A DNA stretch of 64,000 bases from Phycisphaerae bacterium RAS1 (GCA_007859745.1 SMLU01000001.1:992001-1056000), one strand, 5' to 3'; counted from the first letter of the stretch, positions 36,161 to 45,138 are shown. A program made the numbers and translations. Notes: generated from the sequence alone by a model not told the origin.

Positions 36161-37068
36161 TAGAACGCCCCCTTCACGAAGAAGCCGCAGCGATAGTAAT
36201 AAGCAACGACAGGATCGCTAGGTTCACCACCGATGATGTTGTATCGCGGAGGATCGTCGGCACTGTGGCAGTAGTGGTTGAACGCGCCGGTGGCCTGGCT
36301 GTTCAGTGTTGTGGCCGGATTGACGTTTCCCTCAAGCAGGCTACTCCACGCTATCGCGCGGCCGGTAAATGGCAACCCGTCATCGATCTTGCGGTCAATT
36401 GCCTCGATATCACTCGGTACGTACCCGCCGCGATCGCTTGAAGGATGAACGAAATGCGACAGCACGAAATTGTGCGCCGGAGACAGTATCTCCTGATAGT
36501 GCGCGCTTCCGGAATTGCTGATGATCGCCCCGGCAACCGACCAGCCGTAGTCGCTGTTGTACTGTCCATAGATCAACCCGCCGCGCGCGCCCATGACGGC
36601 ACGCGGGATCAGCCGGCCGGCATGGCTCGGCGTATTCGCGTTCCATACTTGCATGTTCAGCGCGGAATCCGCGTACGGCTGGAAAGCATTTCCAATGAAT
36701 CGTGCGGCGCTCAGGTGGTACCAGAAATCCGCATTCTCGCAATTGCCGGGGGCCGGATTGCAATACGCCGGACTGGGATAGAATGTCCCCTGCGGAAATA
36801 TCTTCCCGTCGTTGTTGCCATTAGCGCGGCTATCGAACCCGAATCCATCGGCCACGCAATCTCCCGGCAGGCAACCATACTTGACTCTGAACGTGTTGAC
36901 GGCGGTATTGAATTGTTCTAGTTGCGCAATCATGCGCCGTATTTCGGCTTCCCGGATCAGGTCGCGCCCGATCAAGATGCCGCCGATGATAAGGGCGATG
37001 ATGACAAGTGAAACCGATAGCTCAATCAGCGTGAATCCATCGGAGTGAGTTCTCGACAAGGCTGACAT
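36160..37068 (-). CDS. Prepilin-type pseudopilin 1
   Basis: A 302-aa protein with leader MSALSRTHSDG cut before FTLIELSVSLVIIALIIGG (Gly at -1, Glu at +5), the standard type IV prepilin pattern. Then a helix (REAEIRRMIAQLEQFNTAV) and YGCLPGDCVADG with NGNNDGKIF, matching its neighbour 35204-36160. The two genes are tandem paralogues, upstream and downstream parts of one unit. The ATG is at 37068. Role as for its partner: minor pilin or surface component, inferred. Confidence 0.85.
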   Translation of the reverse strand: MSALSRTHSDGFTLIELSVSLVIIALIIGGILIGRDLIREAEIRRMIAQLEQFNTAVNTFRVKYGCLPGDCVADGFGFDSRANGNNDGKIFPQGTFYPSPAYCNPAPGNCENADFWYHLSAARFIGNAFQPYADSALNMQVWNANTPSHAGRLIPRAVMGARGGLIYGQYNSDYGWSVAGAIISNSGSAHYQEILSPAHNFVLSHFVHPSSDRGGYVPSDIEAIDRKIDDGLPFTGRAIAWSSLLEGNVNPATTLNSQATGAFNHYCHSADDPPRYNIIGGEPSDPVVAYYYRCGFFVKGAF

Positions 37069-37150
37069 GGCTGTTCCGTCAAAGCGTGGAATGAATACTG
37101 TTACCTGATTATGCGCGCCGTGATTTAACAACGCGTTAACAAGTCATTCC

Positions 37151-37654
37151 TTATTCGCGGTTCTTCCCAGTTCGACCGTCCGCGTGCCGGGTTGAAGCTC
37201 TGCGAAGAAGCTCGATTACCGCCTTGTGCCCGCCATCCCTCGCCCATCGCTCGGGTGTTGCGCCGCTGTCGTCGCGTGCAACCGGGTCCGCGCCGTGCTT
37301 CAGCAGAATCTTGACTGCCGTCGCATTGCCGGCTTGTGCCGCCACATGCAGCGGCGTCGCTCCATTCTTCGCGCGTGCATTCACATCTGCCCCCCCCTCG
37401 ATCAATGCTGTGCCCGCCTTCTCGACGCCGCCTTTAAGCCACGCCGCCCAATGCAGAGGCGTCTTGCCGCCGGCATCCCGGGCGTTGGGGTTTGCGCCTT
37501 TCTTAAGCAGCCTTTCCACGTACTCTATGTTGCCTCCCGCGGCCGCGACGTGTAATGGTTTGAAGGGCACGGCCTCATCCTTCCGGGGGCGAGACCCCCG
37601 GCCGTGTCCTTCGGCTTCGCGCAGGATGCGACTCCCACATTGCTCCAAGTACAT
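37151..37654 (-). CDS. Ankyrin-repeat protein 4
   Basis: A 167-aa protein with about four ankyrin repeats (FKPLHVAAAGGNIEYVERLL, GKTPLHWAAWLKGG, GATPLHVAAQAGNATAVKIL, GATPERWARDGGHKAVIEL). No signal peptide. AAGGGAG precedes ATG 37654. Protein-protein interaction module; the target is unknown. Of the four ankyrin genes, three (38326, 38875, 39200) form one cluster and this one is separate. Confidence 0.85.
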   Translation of the reverse strand: MYLEQCGSRILREAEGHGRGSRPRKDEAVPFKPLHVAAAGGNIEYVERLLKKGANPNARDAGGKTPLHWAAWLKGGVEKAGTALIEGGADVNARAKNGATPLHVAAQAGNATAVKILLKHGADPVARDDSGATPERWARDGGHKAVIELLRRASTRHADGRTGKNRE

Positions 37655-37786
37655 ACAATCTCCCTTCATGTGATTGTCGGTATTTGTGAAAGTAACACAT
37701 TGTGGCGCTGTTGTGTATGACAATTTGATGACACTTACAGTGCACGTTTGCGCTATCTTGATACGACAATGAAAGTGCGAACTCTC

Positions 37787-37815
37787 TTGCGCTTGCCGCG
37801 TTCCGATGCTATCAT
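37787..37815 (+). promoter_or_regulatory. sigma-70-type promoter for 37859-38302
   Basis: TTGCGC, 17-base spacer, TATCAT (37810-37815). The start point near 37822 would precede ATG 37859 and excludes starts at 37748. Confidence 0.5.
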
Positions 37816-37858
37816 GAGGCTTATTTCAACAATTCGATTTCATACTCATGTCACATCG

Positions 37859-38302
37859 ATGAAGCTGGTCAGACCGTCAATAACCCAGGTTACGCGATTT
37901 AGTCCAGGAACGCCGCCTCTTGGCTACGCAGTCAGCTTCACTATCGAAGGTATCCGAGGGGCCGTCGCACCACTTAGAGAGAAACTCCGGGATAAACTGT
38001 CCGAAGCTGGCCTGTACGACGGAAACTGCGATACGCTGTTGGTCTCTGAACTCCCCGATCCAGTGGAACGATCATCGGAAGTGGCCTCCCCGGCGTACGG
38101 AGACTACACACGAGCGCAAAAGGCACTCGGGATCGCCGAACCGGCCGCGCGCGCTTCTCGGGAGGACATCTGGCCTGTGCGGCTTCACTACGTTTCTCGC
38201 CCGTTTGCAACGGAGGAAGAAGCACATCGCGTGCGACAACAGCTATCTGACACATTAACGGGTCTGGCAAGAGAAGCCGGCGGACAGGCACCTACGCGCT
38301 AG
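37859..38302 (+). CDS. Hypothetical protein
   Basis: A protein of about 147 aa from ATG 37859 (MKLVRPSITQVTRF). Alpha/beta-like, with YAVSFTIEGIRGAVAPLREK and a late block RPFATEEEAHRVRQQLSDTL. No membrane segment and no family known to me. It faces the ankyrin gene 38326-38859 (23-base gap). Its start is uncertain because no clear ribosome site is seen. Confidence 0.5.
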   Translation: MKLVRPSITQVTRFSPGTPPLGYAVSFTIEGIRGAVAPLREKLRDKLSEAGLYDGNCDTLLVSELPDPVERSSEVASPAYGDYTRAQKALGIAEPAARASREDIWPVRLHYVSRPFATEEEAHRVRQQLSDTLTGLAREAGGQAPTR

Positions 38303-38325
38303 CTGGCCGCGGCGTTTCTACGGCT

Positions 38326-38859
38326 TTAATGCCAGCCCAGTCCCTTCCACCCGCGCCGGGACGCTTCGCGAAGCAGTTCTTTTCCGGCACAGTTCAGCGT
38401 CGCATGGTCCAATGGCCTCAGCAGTGTCGAGTCACGGGCACTCAGGTCAGCTCCGGCCGCAAGTAGCGTCCGGATGAGCGGCGGCTTCGCGGCTAGCGCG
38501 GCAATGTGCAACGGCGTCGTTTTTGTGGCTGGGTCGCTTGCATTGACATCCGCTCCCTCCTTGAGAAGCAATGTGATCGCCTTGATGTTGTCTCCGATCA
38601 CCGCAACATGTAGGGGCGTAAAGCCCTCACGATTGCGCGCGTTCGTGTCCGCGCCCGCACTCAGCAACACGCGAAGCATTTCCGGATGACCATCCCTCAA
38701 CGCCCAAGCGTGTAGGGCTGTCCAGCCCTGATCGTCCCAGGCGTTGACATCCCCGCCAGCGGCGATGAACTGCCGGACCGCCGCAACGTCATTCTTCATG
38801 ACGGCCTGACGCAACACCGTCATCGTCTGCTCATCACCTTCACTGTTGCTGCCTCCCAT
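38326..38859 (-). CDS. Ankyrin-repeat protein 3
   Basis: A 177-aa protein with four to five ankyrin repeats (AAVRQFIAAGGDVNAWDDQG, WTALHAWALRDGHPEMLRV, GFTPLHVAVIGDNIKAITLL, TTPLHIAALAAKPPLIRTLL). Cytoplasmic by appearance. GGAGCG lies upstream of ATG 38859. Third gene of a leftward cluster of ankyrin genes, 15 bases after its neighbour's stop. Confidence 0.85.
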   Translation of the reverse strand: MGGSNSEGDEQTMTVLRQAVMKNDVAAVRQFIAAGGDVNAWDDQGWTALHAWALRDGHPEMLRVLLSAGADTNARNREGFTPLHVAVIGDNIKAITLLLKEGADVNASDPATKTTPLHIAALAAKPPLIRTLLAAGADLSARDSTLLRPLDHATLNCAGKELLREASRRGWKGLGWH

Positions 38860-38874
38860 TCTCTTCGCTCCGAA

Positions 38875-39207
38875 TCACCGCGTTCTCGTTTGCGCTTCCA
38901 GCGTACTGCGAAGCGTCTCGCCGACTCCGTGAAATCCCCGCGCCCGTGCGAGGCCCTCCGCCGATGAACCGTTCTTGTCAATCACCTCGGCTGCCGCACC
39001 GGCCTCCAACAGCGCGTTGACTACGTCGGCATGACCGCGGAACGCTGCCCAGTGCAATGGCGTTCGCCCATCTTCGTCCCGTGCATTGACGTCCGCTGAG
39101 CCTGCGAGCAGCGCCCGCACCTCTTCAGTTGCGCCCGCGCTCGCCTTGCGATGCAGTTCTGTCCATCCATACCTATCCCTGTCGTTCGTGTTCAGCTTGT
39201 CAATCAT
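38875..39207 (-). CDS. Ankyrin-repeat protein 2
   Basis: A 110-aa protein with two clear ankyrin repeats (GWTELHRKASAGATEEVRAL, GRTPLHWAAFRGHADVVNAL) and a partial third (GSSAEGLARARGFHGVGETL). GGGAGGATG precedes ATG 39207, which lies inside the 3' end of the upstream gene (8-base overlap), so translation is coupled. Confidence 0.85.
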   Translation of the reverse strand: MIDKLNTNDRDRYGWTELHRKASAGATEEVRALLAGSADVNARDEDGRTPLHWAAFRGHADVVNALLEAGAAAEVIDKNGSSAEGLARARGFHGVGETLRSTLEAQTRTR

Positions 39208-39634
39208 GCATCCTCCCTGCCCCTGCATGTCTTTGCAGGGCCGTGCGAAGAAGCTCGGCTGAGCGCTGATCGCCGCGCGCCCTGGCCACGTCTTCCGGGC
39301 TCAGCCCCGCACGATCACGAAGACCTGGGTCGGCCCCGCAGGCAAGAAGGGCCCGGATGCCGTCATGCGACCCATTGCGCGCAGCCCAATGCAGCGGTGT
39401 ATAGCCATCGCGGTCCACTGCGTTCGCCTCGGCACCGGCATCAAGCAGCAATCGCAATACGCCGATGTTGCCGTATCGCGCTGCCGCATGGAGCGGCGTG
39501 ACGCCGTGTTCATTGGCCTCGCTCGCCGGCGAGCCGTTCTCAATAAGCCTTCGCGCCCATCGCTCGTCGCCGTGCTTGGCCGCGCGGTAAAGGTCCACTT
39601 GGCGGTCATCACCAACGCTATCTATCTTGCTCAT
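39200..39634 (-). CDS. Ankyrin-repeat protein 1
   Basis: A 144-aa protein with three to four ankyrin repeats (VDLYRAAKHGDERWARRLIE, GVTPLHAAARYGNIGVLRLL, GYTPLHWAARNGSHDGIRAL). AGAGGGTG precedes the ATG. First gene of the leftward ankyrin cluster, with AT-richer DNA upstream likely to hold its promoter. Confidence 0.86.
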   Translation of the reverse strand: MSKIDSVGDDRQVDLYRAAKHGDERWARRLIENGSPASEANEHGVTPLHAAARYGNIGVLRLLLDAGAEANAVDRDGYTPLHWAARNGSHDGIRALLACGADPGLRDRAGLSPEDVARARGDQRSAELLRTALQRHAGAGRMHD

Positions 39635-39978
39635 GACACCCTCTATGTTGTTTACTCCGATTAATGTGTATCACAGGTAGGCGCTGTCGTGTATGACGAT
39701 TGTGTGAAATGTGCTTCGCGCTGTACGTGTACCGGGTCCAAGTTATTGGCAGATCACGCAGAATCTAGTTATCGAGGCACAAACTGGTCTAGAAATGCAC
39801 TGGTTCTCACTGTGTTGCACAGCACCGCAAGTTCCTAGACTGCAATGCGCGTGTTTACCTACGTCAACAACGGCACAATGTCACGGAATTGTCGCGGGAT
39901 CGTCATCAAACTGTAACACAAGTGTTGTATACTCGGGGTCGTAACACTCACTGCGCAACACTGAATTGAAGAGGACAC
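39635..39978. other. AT-richer divergent intergenic region
   Basis: 344 bases between the leftward ankyrin cluster and the rightward gene at 39979. It has a TATACT element (39928-39933) with an inverted repeat AACAC-aa-GTGTT just upstream (39916-39927), possibly a promoter and operator for 39979. No gene seen. Confidence 0.5.
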
Positions 39979-40191
39979 ATGACCAATCCGAACCCGCTGC
40001 ATCTGGCCAATACGGCACAGAACATGGCCCGCAACGCTCCGCAGGGAGACGCTCAGGCTTTTCACAAGATTGCGATGATTTCGATGGTGGTGATGGCCGC
40101 ATCGTCCGTTATGCAGACGCTCCAGCCATTACTGCGAGACTTGCTGAGGAAAGACAACGATCGGGACTCGCACCGCGGTCGGGGCCGCTGA
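39979..40191 (+). CDS. Small hydrophobic-helix protein
   Basis: A 70-aa protein with a hydrophobic stretch (IAMISMVVMAASSVMQTLQP, about 31-50) and a basic tail (DNDRDSHRGRGR). AGAGGAC lies before ATG 39979. It could be a membrane or phasin-like small protein. It lies next to the relaxase cluster but on the other strand. Confidence 0.6.
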   Translation: MTNPNPLHLANTAQNMARNAPQGDAQAFHKIAMISMVVMAASSVMQTLQPLLRDLLRKDNDRDSHRGRGR

Positions 40192-40197
40192 GAACGG

Positions 40198-40608
40198 TTA
40201 CCACTGAATTGAATCGACGACCGTTGCATTGCCGGCAGCCGCAAGGCCCTCGCTGCCCTGCACCTCGCGTATCCACGGCACGCGGTGACGGGCAAGGCCC
40301 TCGAAGAGGCGGATCGTCGGTCGCATTTCGGCGTTGAGGTTGCGGCCTTTGAGCACTACTTTGCCGCCAGAGACCGTCAGCACGATGCCTTCCGACGGGT
40401 CGAACGCGAATCGCTCGATCCCGTGATACGGAATGGCGACGATGTTGCCGTTGGCCTGCCGCAGCTCCACAGCGAGCGAACGGTCGCGGATGCCCCTGAG
40501 CCAACCGAAACAGCCCAGGTCGTCGATTTCCGTTTCTTCCTGCGCCGGTGCAATCTCGCCGTTGCCACCATTGCGGCCGACGTATTTCTCCAGAAGCCTA
40601 CCGTTCAT
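40198..40608 (-). CDS. Hypothetical protein behind the relaxase gene
   Basis: A 136-aa protein (MNGRLLEKYVGRNGGNGEIA). The middle (LAVELRQANGNIVAIPYHGI, FAFDPSEGIVLTVSGGKVVL) is beta-rich. ATG 40608 has AAAGGAA upstream and overlaps the relaxase gene's 3' end by 11 bases, so it is co-translated with it. Possibly an accessory protein for DNA processing; unknown. Confidence 0.65.
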   Translation of the reverse strand: MNGRLLEKYVGRNGGNGEIAPAQEETEIDDLGCFGWLRGIRDRSLAVELRQANGNIVAIPYHGIERFAFDPSEGIVLTVSGGKVVLKGRNLNAEMRPTIRLFEGLARHRVPWIREVQGSEGLAAAGNATVVDSIQW

Positions 40609-43240
40609 AGTCGTTCCTTTCCTCCTGCCGCTGCGCTTCACTTACGGCAACGGCGGGATGCAGTTGCTCCAGTCGCTCCATCGTCTTCGCCCGCTCGCGC
40701 AGGTCGCGGCCGTTCACCAGTTCCGTCGCCGAGAGACGCGCGTCGGAGCGGCTGACCGCCGACTTGAGCGCCGCCTTGTCGTCGGTGTAGATCGTCGCCC
40801 GCTCGCGGCCGCGCGAGACGGAGACGTAGAACTGTTCGCGCGACGCCGCCGGGAAGCTCTGCGCCGATTCTCCGATCAGGACGCGCTGGACCGTGCGGCC
40901 CTGGCTGGCGTGGCTCGTCACGACGTACCCGTGCGTCAGGTGCCCGAAGTCTTTGGCAATCCTCCAGCCGTTCGCGAGGACGATGTTCCCATTGCCGTCG
41001 AAGCCCTTCACGGTGAAGGTCGCGCCATTGTTGAGTCGGTGCAGGCCGTCGGCTGTCTTGCCGTTGCGTGTGATGCGCACCAGCTCGCCCGGCGCGATCG
41101 GCATCAGGCCGGGCTTGTAGAGCGTGTACTTGCCCGCGTGTTCGACCGGCGCCGGTTCCTCACCCACGACGACGCGCTCGCCCTTGCCGTAGCCCTTGGC
41201 GTTCTGGTGGAACTCCAGTACGTCGCCTGGTTCGAGATTGATCGCGTCGCCGCGCTCGGCTTCCGTGTAATGGGTGTTGTGGAGCATCAGCACCTGCCGC
41301 TCGCGTCCGGCAAGCCGCATCGATTGCTTGAGCTTGGCGCGGATTTCATCGGTGATCCAATCGCCCTCGCGGTGTGTGGGACTGACCACCAGCGCCGTTT
41401 TCCCTTCCTCCAGGCTGGCGACGTAGTCCTCCGCCATCAGCTTGTAGCGGTCCGTCTCAGTGACCTCGCGCACCCAGCCCAGCCGGTCGAGCGCATGAAG
41501 CCCCTCTTCCGTCCGGCCCTGCGATAGCGCCTTGACCGCTTCCTTGTACGCGCCGCTCTGCCGTTGAATTTCCCGGATTTCCGCCGGCACCAGGCCGGCC
41601 TGTTCTTCGAGTAGCCGCAGCGCCGCCCCTCGTTCAACACTTCCATGCTGCCTTCGGTCGCCGGAGAGAATGACGCGGGCGTCGATTTGCACCGCCAGAT
41701 CAAACACATGACCCATCGTCTTCGTGCCGAGCAGGCCGGCTTCGTCGATCCAGAGCACCTGCCCCTTCGCGCTCGCCTGCAACTCGCCATCGACAAGCAG
41801 CCGCGCCACCGTTTCCGCGTCGGCGAAGCCCTGATCGCGCAGCACGCCGCGGCTGGCGTCGGCCGAGGGGGCGAAGGCAAAGACGTGCTTCCCGCTTCTT
41901 TCAATCGCTTCAACGGCTTCCGACATCATCGAGGTTTTGCCGGTGCCCGCGCCGCCGCGAATCAGCATCACGCGGTCGGGCGAATTGAGGACATGCAGCA
42001 CGGCGCTGCGCTGATCGGCGTTGAGCCACTCGCGCGTGAAGGCGTGCTCGCCGTCGCCGAGCTTCCGGCAGGTGCCCCTGCCCTGACGCGCAAAGTCGAT
42101 GATGCGCCGCTCTTCGGCGACCACGTCGCCGGTCGTGACGAGCTGCTCCCCGTCGCGCTCGCCGCGCACCAGGTTCGCGCGTCCGAGTTTCTGCATGATC
42201 GTTTTCGCCGAAGCCGCGCCGTAGCTCCGCTTGAGCGCTGTCGTCACAAGCTTGCGCTCCGCAAGCACCGAGCTGCGCTCGAACGAGTGCTCGATTGCCT
42301 TGGCGACGGCGTCCCCGGCGGCCCGGTCATCCTCCGCGATGCTGTCCATTCCCAGCCGCGCCTTGATCCCATTGAGCGCCGCCAGTTCCTCCGGAGTCAG
42401 CCGCGACTTCCATTCGCGGCCGAGTTCATCGAACGTCAGATCCTTGCGCTTGCGCTCCCGCGTCTTCGCGCCCAGATCGCCCTTCGTCGCGGCATCGGTG
42501 ATGCCCCTCTCCCGCGCCTTGTCTTCGATCAGCGCCGTTCGCCGCGAGAATCTGGCGAGCGCCGCTTTCGGCACGCCGGCCAGTTCCCAGCCGTGCCGCG
42601 TTCGCTGCACGGCCAGGCCCAACTCCTCCATGCGCCGCGCCAGCCGCGAATGAAACACCGCCTCGAAGAACGGCGCGTCGTGCTTGAGGCCCGCGAACTG
42701 GCCCGCCTTCCACCGCTCTTCGATGCCGTCCCAGGTCGTGTTGAACACGAAGCAGTGGGCGTGCAGGTGCGGATCGGGAATACCGTCCACCGGCCGCGCC
42801 GTCGTATGGATAAACTCGCCCCACACCATGTTCCCCGTCGTGCGGTCCTCATTCCTCCCGGCGAGGCGCACGCGGGTTTTCATTTCCGCTTCGATGTCCT
42901 GCATCGTCGCATCGACCGATTCGCGGAATGCTTCGAGAATCCGCTCATCCTTCGTGAGGCCGTACAGCACCGACACGCTTTTCGGCACATGGAAGTTGAA
43001 GTCGTAGCCGACGCGCCGCCCGGTATTCTGCCGCGGCGTCAAGGCGTTGCCCGTATTCGGGTCGATGTTGTCGCAGAGCGCGTCCCAGTCTTTCTGCTCG
43101 ACTGCGCCCGATAGCCCGAGTCGCGTCGCCCCGTCGCCGCGCCAGCGGCCGGTAAGCTCCTGACCTTCCGAGTAATAGTCGGCGGTCGAATAGTAGCTCT
43201 TCGCGCCTTCCGGCGCGGTATTCTGATTGATGCGAAGCAT
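40598..43240 (-). CDS. MobF-family conjugative relaxase (TrwC/TraA type)
   Basis: An 880-aa relaxase-helicase that would nick at oriT and unwind the strand for transfer. The N-terminal relaxase has the active-site tyrosines in SYYSTADYYSEG (residues 15-26) and the metal-binding His triad PDPHLHAH (H158, H160, H162). The C-terminal RecD-like helicase has GGAGTGKTS near 443, WIDEAGLL and a late VVTSHASQGRTVQ block. The usual domains appear whole. The ATG lies near 43240. With the coupling-protein-like ATPase at 26005 it gives a mobilization set, though no mating-pore genes are visible. Confidence 0.93.
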   Translation of the reverse strand: MLRINQNTAPEGAKSYYSTADYYSEGQELTGRWRGDGATRLGLSGAVEQKDWDALCDNIDPNTGNALTPRQNTGRRVGYDFNFHVPKSVSVLYGLTKDERILEAFRESVDATMQDIEAEMKTRVRLAGRNEDRTTGNMVWGEFIHTTARPVDGIPDPHLHAHCFVFNTTWDGIEERWKAGQFAGLKHDAPFFEAVFHSRLARRMEELGLAVQRTRHGWELAGVPKAALARFSRRTALIEDKARERGITDAATKGDLGAKTRERKRKDLTFDELGREWKSRLTPEELAALNGIKARLGMDSIAEDDRAAGDAVAKAIEHSFERSSVLAERKLVTTALKRSYGAASAKTIMQKLGRANLVRGERDGEQLVTTGDVVAEERRIIDFARQGRGTCRKLGDGEHAFTREWLNADQRSAVLHVLNSPDRVMLIRGGAGTGKTSMMSEAVEAIERSGKHVFAFAPSADASRGVLRDQGFADAETVARLLVDGELQASAKGQVLWIDEAGLLGTKTMGHVFDLAVQIDARVILSGDRRQHGSVERGAALRLLEEQAGLVPAEIREIQRQSGAYKEAVKALSQGRTEEGLHALDRLGWVREVTETDRYKLMAEDYVASLEEGKTALVVSPTHREGDWITDEIRAKLKQSMRLAGRERQVLMLHNTHYTEAERGDAINLEPGDVLEFHQNAKGYGKGERVVVGEEPAPVEHAGKYTLYKPGLMPIAPGELVRITRNGKTADGLHRLNNGATFTVKGFDGNGNIVLANGWRIAKDFGHLTHGYVVTSHASQGRTVQRVLIGESAQSFPAASREQFYVSVSRGRERATIYTDDKAALKSAVSRSDARLSATELVNGRDLRERAKTMERLEQLHPAVAVSEAQRQEERNDYER

Positions 43241-43768
43241 GTCTCAATTCTACTTCGCAATGGTTGAGAATTAGTTACTTCCTGCGCGACTCGCGTGTTT
43301 CTTTCACGGCTTTCACGCGGGAAGCAGGCCGCTGCCGCCCACGGTGAACAGCCATCGTTTTCCATTGACACGCAGCGCGCGTCCGTTTGGCGTTGATGCA
43401 CGGCCATGCGCCGGTTGCAACCCCTGCCTGCGCGAGCCGCATGGCTCTTCGCGCGCGTCCAGACGCCTGCCCTTCGCATTGCACCTGTAGCGTGCATCGG
43501 GTTTCACCTGGACCTGCCGTCGTGCCCTGTCGTCAGAGCTTCGTCTCTTCCTTTTCGTGCCGGCCACGCCGCGCGGCCTTGCTGATGTGCACTTAGAGCC
43601 GCCGCCGGGCCGGTCAAGCAGAAAATCGTTTCCCCTGAAGGGACCCACCATTTTCCGCTGTGACCGGTGCGCTTCGCTTGGCCGAGGCCCCCGGGCTGTT
43701 GCGGCTTTTTTGAGAGTGCCATCAGGCCGCGATGGGCGCGGCCGGACACTTTGAAAAGGAGACGAATC
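43241..43768. other. Noncoding stretch beside the relaxase gene (candidate oriT and leader)
   Basis: 528 bases with no supported gene. Relaxase genes often start near oriT, so the part next to 43240 is a candidate, but I could not identify a nick site. The right end holds the hairpin repeat at 43716-43743 and the ribosome site of 43769. Confidence 0.5.
43716..43743 (+). repeat. 28-base leader repeat, copy 1 (hairpin)
   Basis: Differs from copy 2 (45139-45166) at one base. It contains GGCCGCG-atggg-CGCGGCC, a 7-bp hairpin. Both copies lie 25 bases before an ATG (25 to 43769, 24 to 45191), so they are probably 5' leader elements of element genes. Confidence 0.7.
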
Positions 43769-43981
43769 ATGACTGACGCCAAGAACACTTCCGGACAACC
43801 GTCCAAGACCCCGACGCACGTCGCGTACCAGGTGCGCGACCGCGAAGGCGCGAAAGCGATCTGGACTCGCATCGGCGCCGCTTGGGCGCACGCCGACGGC
43901 AAGGGCTTCAACCTTCAGATCGAGGCCGTGCCGCTCGACGGACGCATCACGCTGCGCGTCGTTTCGGAAACCAAGGAGTAA
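43769..43981 (+). CDS. Small hypothetical protein of mobile element
   Basis: A 70-aa protein (MTDAKNTSGQPSKTPTHVAY), with a short alpha/beta core (VRDREGAKAIWTRIGAAWAH, then FNLQIEAVPLDGRITLRVV). This is a recurrent planctomycete-element type: a small protein with a RExGAKA and GFNLQLxAVPLxGRIxLR pattern; function unknown. AAAAGGAG precedes the ATG. A strong terminator follows at 43995. Confidence 0.7.
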   Translation: MTDAKNTSGQPSKTPTHVAYQVRDREGAKAIWTRIGAAWAHADGKGFNLQIEAVPLDGRITLRVVSETKE

Positions 43982-43994
43982 TCGCTGTTCAACC

Positions 43995-44025
43995 GGGGCG
44001 GGCTTCGCGGCCCGCCCCCTTTTTC
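43995..44025 (+). terminator. Rho-independent terminator
   Basis: GGGGCGGGC / GCCCGCCCC stem with a 6-base loop (43995-44018) and a T5 run (44020-44024), right behind the gene 43769-43981. Confidence 0.88.
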
Positions 44026-44042
44026 GAGAAAGGACTCTCAAT

Positions 44043-44663
44043 ATGACACACTTCACCGTAGCGATACTCGTGCCGCAGTTCGTGGCCGACATTCCCGCAT
44101 TCATCGAACGCCAGATGCACCGCTTCAGCGAGCACCTCGATGTACCGCCGTACGTCTGCTACTCGCCGCAGGAGGCCGGAGTCGAGATCGCGGACTCGAT
44201 TCACCGGCTGGAACTCATCATCAGCCGCAAGGAGCCGCACTACGACCTCGACAAGTGCCGGCAGGAGATCGAGGAACTCCGCCGCACGACGCCCGAGGAG
44301 CGTTACCGCGACCGGCTCAAGCACCACGAGCGCTACAACGACCAGGGAGAGCCGCTATCGACGTACAACCCGGACAGCAAATGGGACTGGTACGTCATCG
44401 GCGGCCGATGGGACGGCTGGATCAACGACATCGAGACCGGTGCCGAGCGCGTCGAGGACAACACGGCCACGACGCGACAGGCCATCGAGCGCGGCAAGAT
44501 ACCGCACGCCATCGTGACGCCCGATGGTGCCTGGCACGAGCGCGGCCGCATGGGCTGGTGGGCCATCCTATTGACCGAGAACGAGAACTGGGACGACCAG
44601 GCCCGCGCCATCTTCCAGTGCCATTCCGATTGCCGGGTGGTCATCGTCGATGCCCACATTTAG
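44043..44663 (+). CDS. Hypothetical protein of mobile element
   Basis: A 206-aa protein (MTHFTVAILVPQFVADIPAF). A charged middle part (KCRQEIEELRRTTPEERYRD) and a C-terminal half with KWDWYVIGGRWDGWI. The YVIGGRWDG block recurs in phage and element proteins of unknown function. GAAAGGAC precedes the ATG. The next gene starts 10 bases after its stop. Confidence 0.7.
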   Translation: MTHFTVAILVPQFVADIPAFIERQMHRFSEHLDVPPYVCYSPQEAGVEIADSIHRLELIISRKEPHYDLDKCRQEIEELRRTTPEERYRDRLKHHERYNDQGEPLSTYNPDSKWDWYVIGGRWDGWINDIETGAERVEDNTATTRQAIERGKIPHAIVTPDGAWHERGRMGWWAILLTENENWDDQARAIFQCHSDCRVVIVDAHI

Positions 44664-44673
44664 GAGGACCGCC

Positions 44674-44925
44674 ATGAATCGCGAACCCAACAACGCTGAC
44701 CGCGCCGCATGGGCGGAGAACGCTCTTGAAGTCTTCACCGTCGAAACCTATTGCGGCCGCTATCCCCGCAACCTGGAGCGTGACGACCTTGAGACGGCCG
44801 TCGGCGACCTGATCGCCGATTTGCTTCATTACGCGAACCGGAAGGGACTCGACACCGACGAAATCCTGCGGAGCGCTTCGTTTCACTTCGAGGCCGAACT
44901 TGCGGAGGAGGCGCAGAATGTATGA
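44674..44925 (+). CDS. Small hypothetical protein of mobile element
   Basis: An 83-aa acidic helical protein (NREPNNADRAAWAENALEVF, then LETAVGDLIADLLHYANRKG). The family is recurrent in planctomycete elements, without known function. TAGGAGG precedes ATG 44674. In one unit with 44043-44663. Confidence 0.72.
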   Translation: MNREPNNADRAAWAENALEVFTVETYCGRYPRNLERDDLETAVGDLIADLLHYANRKGLDTDEILRSASFHFEAELAEEAQNV

Positions 44926-45138
44926 CCGCAATCATTAACCCGTTCTATTCCCGTCGAACTTCGGTATCGCTACCGCTTCCCTTGATGGAACCGCGCCCGC
45001 GACCTGAAGACCGGCACGCTAAAGCCGCCGCCGAACCGGGCAAGCTGCCAAAGCCGCTTTCCGCAAGCGGAATCCTTCGGCTTTTCGCTTGACCCGGCCC
45101 GCTCCTGCCGTCGCTTCGGCTATCGCGGCTTTGCTCAC

